Positions 1 through 9,069 are shown, counted from the stretch's first letter. The stretch is DNA of 64,000 bases from an uncultured Pelagibacteraceae bacterium (GCA_902573835.1 CACGKZ010000003.1:1-64000), one strand, 5' to 3'. Made by a program: numbers and translations. Notes: generated by a model not told the origin, from the letters alone.

Positions 1-1
1 A

Positions 2-775
2 TTGAATGGAAACTATTTCAAGTCTAACGACATACCCTATAATTATTTGTTTATTAATTATTTCTATAAATTACCAGAATTTTTAATTTTTTTGTATGTC
101 TTTGCTATTCCGATTTTATACATTAATCGAAAGTTTATAAATTCTAAATTTAAAAATTTTAAAAAAATAATATTAATAACTTTTTTTTTAATAATATACC
201 CTAGCTTAATACTTTTTCTTATCCCCTATCCTATTTACGATGGTGTTAGACTTTTTTTGTGGAGTGCTCCTTATTTAGTTATTATCCCTTCTATAACCAC
301 ATACATAATTTTTAAAAACAAAAATTTTTTTTATAAACTTATTAAAATTACTTTATCTATCTTATTTGCTTTTCATCTATTGAATTTTTTAACGATTACC
401 CCATATCATTATACTTTTCTAAATTACTTTTCGGGTAACAAAGACCTTAGATATAAAAAATTTGAAAATGATTATTGGTCTACTAGTTTAAAAGAACTTA
501 TAATGAGTTCAAAATTAGGTGATGGCAGGATAACTTATTATTCTTGTGGAGTTAATCCTGAAATAGCAAAAATGTACATGAAAAAAAAATATAAGAGGTC
601 TGAATTTACAAATAAAACTAATGCAACGTATGTCATAATGACTAATAGAACGTTATTATCTGAAAAAGATAATAAAATTACAAATTGTTATGATGAGTAT
701 GGGGCGGAGAATGTTCACCAAATTAAAAGAAATGGTATAATTTTGTCAGCAATAAAAAAAAATAAAAATGAGTAA
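2..775 (+). CDS. Membrane glycosyltransferase (GT39/ArnT-like), C-terminal part, truncated by window edge
   Basis: The reading frame is open to the left edge, so the protein starts outside the window; the first TTG is not a credible start. The visible 257 residues contain about four hydrophobic membrane segments (roughly residues 25-45, 53-75, 85-103 and 110-135) followed by a soluble tail. The tail has a YHYTFLN stretch and an ENDYWSTSLKE stretch that resemble the region after the last membrane helices of polytopic GT39-type glycosyltransferases. I infer transfer of a sugar from a lipid-linked donor at the periplasmic face of the inner membrane. The end overlaps the start of the UDP-galactopyranose mutase gene by 8 bases, implying one transcript for surface polysaccharide synthesis. 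Family assignment is tentative because the catalytic N-terminus is not visible. Confidence 0.6.
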   Translation: MNGNYFKSNDIPYNYLFINYFYKLPEFLIFLYVFAIPILYINRKFINSKFKNFKKIILITFFLIIYPSLILFLIPYPIYDGVRLFLWSAPYLVIIPSITTYIIFKNKNFFYKLIKITLSILFAFHLLNFLTITPYHYTFLNYFSGNKDLRYKKFENDYWSTSLKELIMSSKLGDGRITYYSCGVNPEIAKMYMKKKYKRSEFTNKTNATYVIMTNRTLLSEKDNKITNCYDEYGAENVHQIKRNGIILSAIKKNKNE

Positions 776-1910
776 ACTTTATAAACCAGATATATTAATA
801 GTAGGTTCAGGTTTTTTTGGTGCAGTATTGGCTGAAAGACTTGCAAATATTTCTAATAAAAAAGTTTTAATAGTTGAGAGAAGAAATCATATCGGTGGAA
901 ACTCTTTTAGTGAGGTGGATAAAAAAACAAATATTGAATATCATAAATACGGCACACATATATTTCATACTGCAAATCAAAAAGTTTGGGACTACATCAA
1001 TAAATTTACTGAATTTAATAATTATCGACACCAAGTACTAAGTAATCACAAAAATAAAGTTTATCAAATGCCTATTAATCTTGAGACAATAAATTCTTTT
1101 TTTAAAAAAAATTTTAGTCCCATAGAAGCTGAGAAATTTATTTTAAATAAAACCAAAAAATTCAAACATTACAAATATAAAAATTTTGAAGATAAAGCTA
1201 TTTCACAGATTGGTAAGGAACTTTATAATGCGTTTATAAAGGGATATACTCAAAAACAATGGGGTAAAAAACCCAAATATTTGCCTGAAAGTATTTTTAA
1301 TAGATTACCAATTAGATACAGTTATAACGAGGACTATTACCAGCAAACTCAATATCAGGGCATACCAAAAAATGGATATAAAGATATTTTTGTTAATTTA
1401 ACAAAAAATAAAAACATAAGAATCAAATATAAGGAGAAGTATGATTTAAAATATAGAATTAAACCTAAGTACTTAACGATATATACTGGACCTCTTGACT
1501 CATTATTTAATTATAAATTTGGAAAACTTGAATGGAGATCATTATCCTTTAAAAAGGAAGTTAAAAAAACTAGAGATTTTCAGGGAACTTCGGTAATTAA
1601 TTATCCAGATCTTAAAAATAAGTTTACGAGGGTGCATGAGCCCAAACATTTACATCCTGAAAGAAAACCTTTTAACTCAAATCAAACATTAGTAATTAAA
1701 GAATACTCAATTAAAAATGATAATGAACCATATTATCCTATAAATGATGAAGTTAATAGAATTAAACATAGGAAATATAAATTTGAAGCTAGTAAAATTA
1801 AAAAATTTGAATTTGGTGGAAGGTTAGCTGATTATGCATATTACGATATGGATATGACAATTTCTGCAGCTTTAAAAAAATTTGAACAAATAAAGAAAAA
1901 AATTAAATGA
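768..1910 (+). CDS. glf: UDP-galactopyranose mutase
   Basis: This flavoenzyme converts UDP-galactopyranose to UDP-galactofuranose, the donor for galactofuranose in O-antigens and capsules. The sequence shows the FAD-binding Rossmann motif G13-x-G15-x-x-G18, the HIGGN motif at 41-45, the YGTHIFHT block at 61-68, the TQKQWG segment near 161-166 (with the substrate-stacking Trp) and a PIRYSYNEDYY stretch near 181-191. The length of 380 residues matches the bacterial family. The gene overlaps the preceding glycosyltransferase by 8 bases and galE by 4 bases, so the three are probably co-transcribed. GalE supplies the UDP-galactose that this enzyme uses. Confidence 0.95.
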   Translation: MSKLYKPDILIVGSGFFGAVLAERLANISNKKVLIVERRNHIGGNSFSEVDKKTNIEYHKYGTHIFHTANQKVWDYINKFTEFNNYRHQVLSNHKNKVYQMPINLETINSFFKKNFSPIEAEKFILNKTKKFKHYKYKNFEDKAISQIGKELYNAFIKGYTQKQWGKKPKYLPESIFNRLPIRYSYNEDYYQQTQYQGIPKNGYKDIFVNLTKNKNIRIKYKEKYDLKYRIKPKYLTIYTGPLDSLFNYKFGKLEWRSLSFKKEVKKTRDFQGTSVINYPDLKNKFTRVHEPKHLHPERKPFNSNQTLVIKEYSIKNDNEPYYPINDEVNRIKHRKYKFEASKIKKFEFGGRLADYAYYDMDMTISAALKKFEQIKKKIK

Positions 1911-2881
1911 AAATTCTAGTTACTGGTGGAGCCGGGTATATAGGAAGTCATGTTTGTAATTTACTATTAGACAGAGGTTACGAGGTGATAGTGGTTGATA
2001 GTCTAGTAACAGGTAACAAAAATTTAATTCCAAAAAAAGCAACACTAGTAATCTCTGATATTGATGATGAAAAAAAAATAGAAAATCTAATTATAAAAGA
2101 AAAATTTGATTTGGTAATGCATTTTGCTGGATTAATTAGAGTAGACGAATCTGTAAAAGAGCCAAAAAAATACCATATGTTCAATTTTGAAAAAGGAAAA
2201 ATTTTTTTAAATGTTTGTTTTAAAAATGGACTTAATAAAATAATTTTTTCGTCAACTGCTTCTGTATATGGCAATCCTAATAAAGAAAAGGTTTCAGAAA
2301 GTGATCCACTGAATCCTTTAAATCCTTATGCGACATCAAAATTAAAACTTGAAGATTTTATAAAAAAAAAATCTGAAAAAATTGATATTAAATATATCAT
2401 TTTAAGATACTTTAATGTAGCTGGTTCAGATGAAAAATTACGCAGCGGACTTATTTCTAAACACTCTTCTCATTTAATAAAAATAGCTTGTGAGGTTGCA
2501 GTCGGAAAAAGAGAGAAATTAATAATTAATGGAAACGACTATGACACATTTGATGGGACGCCAATAAGGGATTTTATTCATGTATCTGATTTAGCCGATA
2601 TACACTTAATTTCTGCAAAGCACCTTTTTGAAAATGGAAAATCAGATATATTTAATTGTGGGTATGGAAAAGGTTATTCTGTCAAAGAGGTAATAGAAAA
2701 TTTTAACCAAATATTAGATAAAAAAATTAGTTATGAAATAGGTCCTAGAAGAGAAGGAGATAGCAGAAAGATAATTGCAAATTCAGAAAAATTTAATAAA
2801 TTCTTTGGTTGGAAACCTAAATTTAATAATATTAAATACATACTTAAAACCGCGGTTGAGTGGGAAAGAAAAATTAAATAA
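1907..2881 (+). CDS. galE: UDP-glucose 4-epimerase
   Basis: This extended short-chain dehydrogenase interconverts UDP-glucose and UDP-galactose using bound NAD. The glycine-rich motif TGGAGYIGSH lies at residues 6-15, the catalytic Ser/Thr group at SSTAS (115-119) and the catalytic pair Y141/K145 in YATSK. The length of 324 residues is typical. The start overlaps the glf stop by 4 bases (ATGA). The gene ends convergently with trkA, and the two coding regions overlap by 8 bases, leaving no room for a conventional terminator. Other NDP-sugar epimerases share the fold, but the match to GalE motifs and the neighbouring glf favour this assignment. Confidence 0.93.
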   Translation: MKILVTGGAGYIGSHVCNLLLDRGYEVIVVDSLVTGNKNLIPKKATLVISDIDDEKKIENLIIKEKFDLVMHFAGLIRVDESVKEPKKYHMFNFEKGKIFLNVCFKNGLNKIIFSSTASVYGNPNKEKVSESDPLNPLNPYATSKLKLEDFIKKKSEKIDIKYIILRYFNVAGSDEKLRSGLISKHSSHLIKIACEVAVGKREKLIINGNDYDTFDGTPIRDFIHVSDLADIHLISAKHLFENGKSDIFNCGYGKGYSVKEVIENFNQILDKKISYEIGPRREGDSRKIIANSEKFNKFFGWKPKFNNIKYILKTAVEWERKIK

Positions 2882-4241
2882 TACTAAAAATATTTTCAAT
2901 ATCTTTAAGCTGATCTCTGCCAGACAAAAGTACTACAAGATCATCTTTTTCAAAAACAAAATCACCTCTTGGTATGATTACTTGTTTGCCTCTTACTACA
3001 GCGCCTACCCTTGTATTTTCAGGCAAGTTGCTATCTTTGATTTTTTTATTTAAAAGCTCTGATTTTTCTAAAACTTTTGCTTCTACAAACTCATACTCTC
3101 CATCTAAAAGAGAATATACCGTGGCAATTGTTCCTCTATGAACATGTTCCATAATTCTTGAAACAGTGGTCATTCTTGGGTCTACTAAATCATCTATATT
3201 TAAAGAACTTTGCAATAAACTATAATTAGATTTATTTACTATAGCTATTGTCCTTTTTGTTTGTCCTGCTTTTTCAGCAAGAACACAAGCCATAATATTG
3301 TTTTCATCGTCGTTTGTTAGTGCAAGTACCGTTTCTGACTCTTCTAAATTTGCTTCTTTTAGAATTTCTTCATCTAAAGCATCACCATTTATAACAATTG
3401 ATGATGTCAGTTCTGAAGCAATTTCTTCAGCTCTAGTTTTATTTTTTTCAATAATTTTTATTCTTGCGCCCTCAAAATTTTCCTCAAGCATTTTTGCTAA
3501 ATGGAAACCAATATTTCCACCACCTATAATTAAAATTTTTTTCGAAGTTTTTTCTTCATGACCGAAAGCTTTCAGAATCTCGTTTAGTTGTTCACTATTT
3601 ACCACGACATAAACGTTATCTCCCTCCATAATCTTGTCATCTTTTTTCAAAAATTTAAATTTTTCTTTTCTTACTAAACCAACAATATTAGCTTTAAAGT
3701 TTGGAAATTTTTCAGTTAATTTTTTAAGTTGCATATTAATAATTGGACATGATTTCTCTATTGCTATTTCAAGCATTTTTACTTTATTGCCTGCAAATGG
3801 AACATTATCTAAAGCTCCTGGTGCCTCTAATCTTCTAAATAAAGATTTTGCGACTTCTCTTTCTGGTGAAATTATAACATCGATTGGAATATTTGATTTA
3901 TTATAAAGCTTATTCCATTTTCCCTCTAAAAAATCCTTTGTTCTAATTCTTGCAATTTTTTTTTGAATGTTAAATAATGAACTCGCTAATTGACAAACAA
4001 CCATATTAGTTTCATCATTTCTCGTAACAGCAATTATCATATCAGTGTTTTCGGCCCCAGCATTTTCCAAAACAGTAGGCAAGGTAGCTCTACCAACTAT
4101 TCCCTTGGCATCTTGAGTGTCATTTATTTTTTTTATATCTTCCGATGATTGGTCAATTACTGTAACAGAGTGACCTTGAGAAGATAGTTGTTTACTTATT
4201 GAAAAGCCAACTTTACCGGCACCGCATATAATAATATTCAT
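2874..4241 (-). CDS. trkA: Trk potassium uptake system regulatory protein TrkA
   Basis: TrkA is the cytoplasmic NAD(H)-binding subunit that gates the Trk/Ktr-type potassium transporter at the inner membrane. The 455-residue protein is a tandem duplication: an N-terminal RCK/TrkA-N Rossmann motif (CGAGKVGFSI, about 6-15) and a second (IGGGNIGFHL, about 239-248), each followed by a TrkA-C domain. The gene starts two bases after the ntrX stop, giving the order ntrY-ntrX-trkA that is conserved in alphaproteobacteria. The TrkH/TrkG membrane partner is not in this window. In many alphaproteobacteria hfq and hflX follow; here the convergent galE follows directly. Confidence 0.93.
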   Translation of the reverse strand: MNIIICGAGKVGFSISKQLSSQGHSVTVIDQSSEDIKKINDTQDAKGIVGRATLPTVLENAGAENTDMIIAVTRNDETNMVVCQLASSLFNIQKKIARIRTKDFLEGKWNKLYNKSNIPIDVIISPEREVAKSLFRRLEAPGALDNVPFAGNKVKMLEIAIEKSCPIINMQLKKLTEKFPNFKANIVGLVRKEKFKFLKKDDKIMEGDNVYVVVNSEQLNEILKAFGHEEKTSKKILIIGGGNIGFHLAKMLEENFEGARIKIIEKNKTRAEEIASELTSSIVINGDALDEEILKEANLEESETVLALTNDDENNIMACVLAEKAGQTKRTIAIVNKSNYSLLQSSLNIDDLVDPRMTTVSRIMEHVHRGTIATVYSLLDGEYEFVEAKVLEKSELLNKKIKDSNLPENTRVGAVVRGKQVIIPRGDFVFEKDDLVVLLSGRDQLKDIENIFSII

Positions 4242-4243
4242 TT

Positions 4244-5614
4244 TTAGTTAATACCTTTAATCCCGAGCTGTTTAAGTTTTCTGTGTAAAGCTGATCGCTC
4301 CATCCCAATAAAATCTGCTGTTTTTGAGATATTTCCATGATTTTTTTTTAATTGTATAGTTAGGTATTCTTTTTCAAATTGTTCCCTAGCCTCTTTAAGT
4401 GGGGATGAAAAGGTGTCTTTAAAAGAGGCAATATTATCAGTTGGACCTTTATTGTTTAATATGTCGCTTATAGATTTATTTATATTTTCCTTAGTTTCAT
4501 TAGCTGAAACTATTGTAATTCTCTCAATTAAATTTCTTAGCTCTCTTACATTTCCAGGCCAATTATAGGTGTAAAGTTGATCATTCTTAGTATCAATATC
4601 AATTTCTTGAACTCCGTTAATTTCTGATACCTTTTTTTTAAAGTAATTTATTAAATCTGGAATATCTTCAGTCCTTGATGAAAGAGGGCTTAATTCAATT
4701 GGTACTACGTTTAGTCTATGAAATAGGTCTTCCCTAAATTTGCCTGATGCAACTTCTGCAGTTAAATTTCTAGAGGTTGAAGAAATAATTCGAATATTAA
4801 CATTTACATCAGTTTTTCCATTAATCCTTTTAAATTTTTGATCAATTAAAACTCTTAAGATATTTGCTTGAGTTTCTATGGGTATCTCGGTGACTTCATC
4901 AATTAATAAAGTTCCTTTGTTTGCTCTATCTAAAACCCCAAAAGATATTGTACCATCTACAAATTCTTGACCGAACAATTCTCTTTCGTAAGTTTTTTCT
5001 TTTAAAGAGGCAGCATTAATAACTACAAAAGGTTTTTTGTCTCGTAACGAAAGTTTGTGAATTTTCCTAGCTACTAACTCTTTTCCCGAACCAGTAGGTC
5101 CTGAAATTAAAACTCTGCTTTCAGCATTAGATAATTTTTCAATTATTTTTTTTACTTTTATTATAGATGGACTTTGGCCGATTAGCTCAAATGAGTGAAA
5201 CAATTTGTTTTCAATGATATCCTTTTCTTCTTTCAGATTAGCTGTTTCTAACGCTCTATAAACATAATTTAATAATTTATCTGTTGAAAAAGAAGCTCCT
5301 TTTTCAATAAATTCATACGCGCCCAACCTTATAGATTCAAGCGCTATTTGCACAGTTGCATGTCCAGAGATCATTATAATAGGAATTGAGTTATTTTTTT
5401 TAATAAGCATTTTCAACAAATCAATTCCATCTTTGTCAGCTCTATCTAGTTTAATGTCTATAATTGCTAAATCTGGAAGTTTTTTATTTATTTCGAGAAC
5501 TGCTTGATCATAATTTGCTGCAGATCTTACACTAAAATTTTTTTCTTTTAAGATATTGCAAATCAAATATCTAATATCAGGATTGTCATCAATTACTAGA
5601 ACTTCTTTATTCAT
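4244..5614 (-). CDS. ntrX: Nitrogen-related response regulator NtrX
   Basis: This DNA-binding response regulator is partnered with the kinase NtrY. The receiver domain (about 1-125) has the acidic pair D9/D10, phospho-acceptor D53 and K105. An AAA+ domain follows with Walker A GPTGSGKE (172-179) and a Walker B-type LLIDE ending at 240. A Fis-type helix-turn-helix occupies the last 40 or so residues (NISKTADFIGMERSALHRKL). The GAFTGA loop that contacts sigma54 is missing: after ELFG (212-215) the sequence reads QEFVDGTISFG. This fits the NtrX subgroup and suggests it does not activate sigma54 promoters. It starts 3 bases after the ntrY stop. Confidence 0.93.
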   Translation of the reverse strand: MNKEVLVIDDNPDIRYLICNILKEKNFSVRSAANYDQAVLEINKKLPDLAIIDIKLDRADKDGIDLLKMLIKKNNSIPIIMISGHATVQIALESIRLGAYEFIEKGASFSTDKLLNYVYRALETANLKEEKDIIENKLFHSFELIGQSPSIIKVKKIIEKLSNAESRVLISGPTGSGKELVARKIHKLSLRDKKPFVVINAASLKEKTYERELFGQEFVDGTISFGVLDRANKGTLLIDEVTEIPIETQANILRVLIDQKFKRINGKTDVNVNIRIISSTSRNLTAEVASGKFREDLFHRLNVVPIELSPLSSRTEDIPDLINYFKKKVSEINGVQEIDIDTKNDQLYTYNWPGNVRELRNLIERITIVSANETKENINKSISDILNNKGPTDNIASFKDTFSSPLKEAREQFEKEYLTIQLKKNHGNISKTADFIGMERSALHRKLKQLGIKGIN

Positions 5615-5617
5615 AAT

Positions 5618-7384
5618 TTAAATGCTGGGTAGCCAAATTTCTATGGTTGTGCCTTTATCTTTTTTTATAACAAATTCTCCTGAGTGTTCATTAATAATTT
5701 TATTAACTATAGGTAGTCCCAAACCTGTGCCCTTTTTTTTAGTAGTAAAGTAAGGTGTCATTACTTTTTTTGTATCTGAAATTCCTTCACCATTATCCTT
5801 TATAATAGAAACTATATAATCTTTATTATTAAGAATATCTATCTCAATTTTACCCTTATATTTAGGCTTTTTATTCAAAATTTCTAAAATTGACTCATCT
5901 GCGTTTTTAATAATGTTAATGAATACTCTATAAAGCTGATCTTCATCTCCCATAATAAAATTAGATTTATTATTTTTGTTGAAAGAAATTTTGCTTTTAA
6001 GAGAAATTTTTAAAAAATTAATAGAGCGTAAAATTACTTCATTTAAATTAATTTTTTTAACTACAGGCCTTGGCATTCTTGCAAAGTTTGAAAATTCATT
6101 TACTAGTTTCTCAATATCTTTTATTTGACGATTAATAGTTTGTAAGTATTCATTAAATTCAGACTTATCATCACCAATTTTTGTAGAATATTTTTCTTTT
6201 AGTCGATCTAATGATAATTGAATTGGTGTGAGCGGATTTTTAATCTCGTGGGCAAGTTTCCTAGCAACTGTTTCCCAAGCCTCATATCTTTCAGTTGCTA
6301 AAAGTTTATCTTGTTGCCTTTTTAATCTTGTTATCATGTTATTAAAATTTAAATTTAGTTTTTTAATTTCCTCATCTGCTTCAATATTCGGAACCTTTGC
6401 ATCAAGTTCACCTTTGCTTATATTTTCAGATGCACTGATTAGATTGATTATAGGTTTGGTTAGTCTTCTTGCAAAAGATATGGCAACTGCTGTCGATATA
6501 AACAATAATAAAGTTACTACTATTATATAAATTATAGCAAAAGTAATTTTAATACCTGTTTGGCTATTTTCTACTGAATAATAAAAATCGACTGCTTTTT
6601 CTGTTTCATTCAAATATTTTAAAATTTCTGGGTCGATGTTTCTTGAAATATAAAGATAAGTATCTATTAAAGAGTTTAATTTAATCATTGCAGAAGTTTT
6701 ATTTTCTAAATTTCCAGAGATAACTACTGGTGCCCCCTTTAAAGCTTCATCTAGAGTTTCTTCTCCTGGAAATACAAATTCATTGGCTGAGACGCCGGTT
6801 TCTGATAATAAAATATTTCCGGCACTATCAATTAAATAAATATCATCTACTTTCCTTAAAATTTTTTCTGCACTTACAACTCTTACAAACTGATTAGGAT
6901 TTGAATAATAAAAATTTGATGCCCTATTCAATCCTACACTCATTAAGATAATGTCAGATTTAATATTTTTTTTGCTTTCCTCTAAATAATTTTTTGCAAC
7001 ATCATTTGAATTATTGACTGCTTGTGTAATTTGATCGTCAAAATATTTCTGTAAACCAAAGTTAAAGATAAAAAGTGAGAAGATAGCTACAATAAGTGAT
7101 GGTATTAATGTAAATATAGAAAAGAGAGAAACGTATTTTAAATTTGTTTGTGATCCAGATTTATTTTTTTTTCCAGCAGAATAAAATCTAAAAAAATTCT
7201 TAAATATAAGACTAAAAAAAACTAATAATAGAATTATATCAATAGAGAGTAGCAAAAGTATATTTTTCTCAGTAAGAGGTATAAATCCCTCATTGATAAA
7301 AGTTAGGAATGTTAAAATTCCAAGAAAAATACAAGTAAAAGAGGATAAAATAATCCAATTAAAATTTTTAATTATTTTAAACAT
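5618..7384 (-). CDS. ntrY: Sensor histidine kinase NtrY
   Basis: NtrY is an inner-membrane sensor kinase for NtrX, usually linked to nitrogen or redox responses. There are two N-terminal membrane hairpin segments (about 10-30 and 42-62), a third at about 88-110, a periplasmic sensor region of about 165 residues, a fourth membrane segment (about 280-303), a HAMP linker, the DHp phospho-acceptor H379 in HEIKNPLTP, and a HATPase domain with NIIKNADES, DNGEGI and GTGLGLPI. At 588 residues it is shorter than typical NtrY (over 700); the PAS domain normally between HAMP and DHp appears absent. It is the first gene of the ntrY-ntrX-trkA run and is divergent from ispDF. Confidence 0.93.
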   Translation of the reverse strand: MFKIIKNFNWIILSSFTCIFLGILTFLTFINEGFIPLTEKNILLLLSIDIILLLVFFSLIFKNFFRFYSAGKKNKSGSQTNLKYVSLFSIFTLIPSLIVAIFSLFIFNFGLQKYFDDQITQAVNNSNDVAKNYLEESKKNIKSDIILMSVGLNRASNFYYSNPNQFVRVVSAEKILRKVDDIYLIDSAGNILLSETGVSANEFVFPGEETLDEALKGAPVVISGNLENKTSAMIKLNSLIDTYLYISRNIDPEILKYLNETEKAVDFYYSVENSQTGIKITFAIIYIIVVTLLLFISTAVAISFARRLTKPIINLISASENISKGELDAKVPNIEADEEIKKLNLNFNNMITRLKRQQDKLLATERYEAWETVARKLAHEIKNPLTPIQLSLDRLKEKYSTKIGDDKSEFNEYLQTINRQIKDIEKLVNEFSNFARMPRPVVKKINLNEVILRSINFLKISLKSKISFNKNNKSNFIMGDEDQLYRVFINIIKNADESILEILNKKPKYKGKIEIDILNNKDYIVSIIKDNGEGISDTKKVMTPYFTTKKKGTGLGLPIVNKIINEHSGEFVIKKDKGTTIEIWLPSI

Positions 7385-7395
7385 ATAGTTAATAA

Positions 7396-7425
7396 TTTAT
7401 ATAAATATAATATAAGTTTATACAA
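7396..7425 (-). promoter_or_regulatory. Candidate sigma70 promoter for ntrY-ntrX-trkA
   Basis: Read on the minus strand, TTGTAT (7425-7420) is followed after 18 bases by TATAAA (7401-7396). Transcription would begin about 5 bases before the ntrY ATG at 7384, so the message would be nearly leaderless. The motif lies in a 40-base AT-rich divergent gap where chance matches are likely, so it is only a candidate. Confidence 0.3.
7406..7411 (+). promoter_or_regulatory. Candidate -10 element for ispDF-pgpA-pncC
   Basis: A perfect TATAAT lies 13 bases before the ispDF ATG at 7425, in the only gap available to a promoter for this plus-strand trio. No recognisable -35 hexamer sits 16-18 bases upstream. 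Transcription would start within about 10 bases of the start codon. Confidence 0.3.
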
Positions 7426-8570
7426 TGAGTTTCTGTTTAATCATTCTTGCTGGAGGTAATAGTCATAGATTTAGGTCTAATGTGGGCAAACCATATCAAA
7501 AAATTGCTGGTAAATCATTAATTGAAATAAATATTGATAAAGCAAGAAAAATTAAAGCAGTAAAAAAAATAGTTCTTGTTTATAATAAAAAAGACTCCAA
7601 TAGAATCAAATCCTTAAAACTAAGAAATATTAAATTTGTCTTAGGTGGAAAAAATAGACAGCAATCTGCTTTTAATGCATTGAAATATTTAATTAAAAAT
7701 AAAGGTATCACAAAAGTTTTAATACATGATGTGGCACGACCTAATTTTTCGTTAAAATTACTCAAAACAATAATTTCTAAAATGAGAAGTTATAAAGCTG
7801 TAGTTCCAAAAATTAACATAAACGATGCGGTAAAGCAAAAAATTGACTCGAGTTTAAGTGAATATATTTTAGGAAAAAATAGAGATAATTTATTTTTAAC
7901 TCAAACACCGCAAGCATTTAATCTTAAAGAAATCTATAACTTACATAAAACAAATCATGCTAAGTACAAGGATGATGATATTTCTCTCTACATGGATTTA
8001 AATAAAGTTCAGTTTATAGATGGTGAGAAAAATAATTTTAAAATAACAGATTGGTCAGATTATCAGAATTTGAAAAATATCTATAGATCAAAACAAAAAG
8101 TTGGAATTGGTTTTGATGTACATAGATTGGTTTCTAATAGAAAACTTTATCTAGCTGGACTAAAAATAAAATCAAAACTGGGGACACTTGGTCACTCAGA
8201 TGGAGATCCTGTTCTTCATTCAATTACTGACGCTATCTTAGGTGCATGTCAAATGGGTGATATTGGTCAAATGTTTTCAGACAAAAGTAAAAAATTCAAA
8301 AATATTAGATCAACTATATTATTAAAAAAAGTTTTAGATCAAATAAAATTAAAAGGTTATTATGTTAACAATATAGATATAAATATAATTACTCAAACAC
8401 CTAAAATCAAAAATTTAAAAAATAAAATGACTCAAAATATTGCCAAGCTCTGTGGAATTTCCAAAAGCCAAATAAACATTAAAGGCAAAACCACTGAAAA
8501 ATTAGGTGTTATCGGAAAAGAAAAAGCTATAGCATGTGAAGTAATAGCGTCAGTAGTAAAATATGATTAA
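7425..8570 (+). CDS. ispDF: Bifunctional IspD/IspF (MEP cytidylyltransferase / MECDP synthase)
   Basis: This fused enzyme catalyses two steps of the non-mevalonate isoprenoid pathway: CTP-dependent formation of CDP-methylerythritol, and cyclisation to 2-C-methylerythritol 2,4-cyclodiphosphate. The N-terminal IspD half (about 1-220) opens with LAGGNSHRF and retains a GKPYQ segment. The C-terminal IspF half begins at about 225 with GIGFDVHRL, followed by LGHSDGDPVLHSITDAILGA (metal-binding Asp/His) and a KTTEKLG segment. Such fusions are common in alphaproteobacteria. It overlaps pgpA by 8 bases. The pathway enzyme dxr is elsewhere in the window (32262-33443). Confidence 0.95.
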   Translation: MSFCLIILAGGNSHRFRSNVGKPYQKIAGKSLIEINIDKARKIKAVKKIVLVYNKKDSNRIKSLKLRNIKFVLGGKNRQQSAFNALKYLIKNKGITKVLIHDVARPNFSLKLLKTIISKMRSYKAVVPKININDAVKQKIDSSLSEYILGKNRDNLFLTQTPQAFNLKEIYNLHKTNHAKYKDDDISLYMDLNKVQFIDGEKNNFKITDWSDYQNLKNIYRSKQKVGIGFDVHRLVSNRKLYLAGLKIKSKLGTLGHSDGDPVLHSITDAILGACQMGDIGQMFSDKSKKFKNIRSTILLKKVLDQIKLKGYYVNNIDINIITQTPKIKNLKNKMTQNIAKLCGISKSQINIKGKTTEKLGVIGKEKAIACEVIASVVKYD

Positions 8571-9069
8571 AACTTTTAATTATTTATTTGTTACTTTTTT
8601 TGGAATCGGAACAATAAGATTTGCTCCTGGAACAATTACTTCTTTAATTACAACTGTTCTACTTTTTAGTTTATTTCACATTTTAAATTTATCTAATAAT
8701 GTAATTCTATTATTTCTTATTTTGGTTTTTTTATATTCTTTTTACGCTGTAGCTGATTATATAAAAGAAAATGAAAACAAAGATCCTAGAGAAGTTGTTA
8801 TAGATGAGTTTATTGGCCAGTCTATTCCAATTTATTTATTTGAGATAGCGCATGGTTCAGAAAAAAACTTCCAGGAAGCAATACTTTTTTATATTTATAT
8901 TTTTGTATTATTTAGATTTTTTGACATTAAAAAACCATTTCCAGTCAATATTTTTGATAAAAATTATAAAAATAGTTTTGGTGTAATTATCGATGATGTT
9001 ATTGCAGGATTGTATGTTGTTTTAACCCTAATTGTATTTATGATTATCAAATCAAGACTTTTTACATGA
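8563..9069 (+). CDS. pgpA: Phosphatidylglycerophosphatase A
   Basis: PgpA is an inner-membrane phosphatase that removes phosphate from phosphatidylglycerophosphate to make phosphatidylglycerol. The 168-residue protein has about four hydrophobic segments and the family motifs FAPGT (20-24), VIDEFIGQ (79-86) and a late VIIDDVIAG. It overlaps ispDF by 8 bases and the downstream pncC gene by 4 bases. The ispDF-pgpA-cinA(C-terminal) order is common in alphaproteobacteria, which supports the call. Confidence 0.9.
   Translation: MIKTFNYLFVTFFGIGTIRFAPGTITSLITTVLLFSLFHILNLSNNVILLFLILVFLYSFYAVADYIKENENKDPREVVIDEFIGQSIPIYLFEIAHGSEKNFQEAILFYIYIFVLFRFFDIKKPFPVNIFDKNYKNSFGVIIDDVIAGLYVVLTLIVFMIIKSRLFT

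Noticed and set aside
2-4. TTG at the left edge as start of the first gene
   Set aside because: The frame is open to the window edge and the protein lacks the N-terminal half expected for its family, so the gene is truncated by the window.
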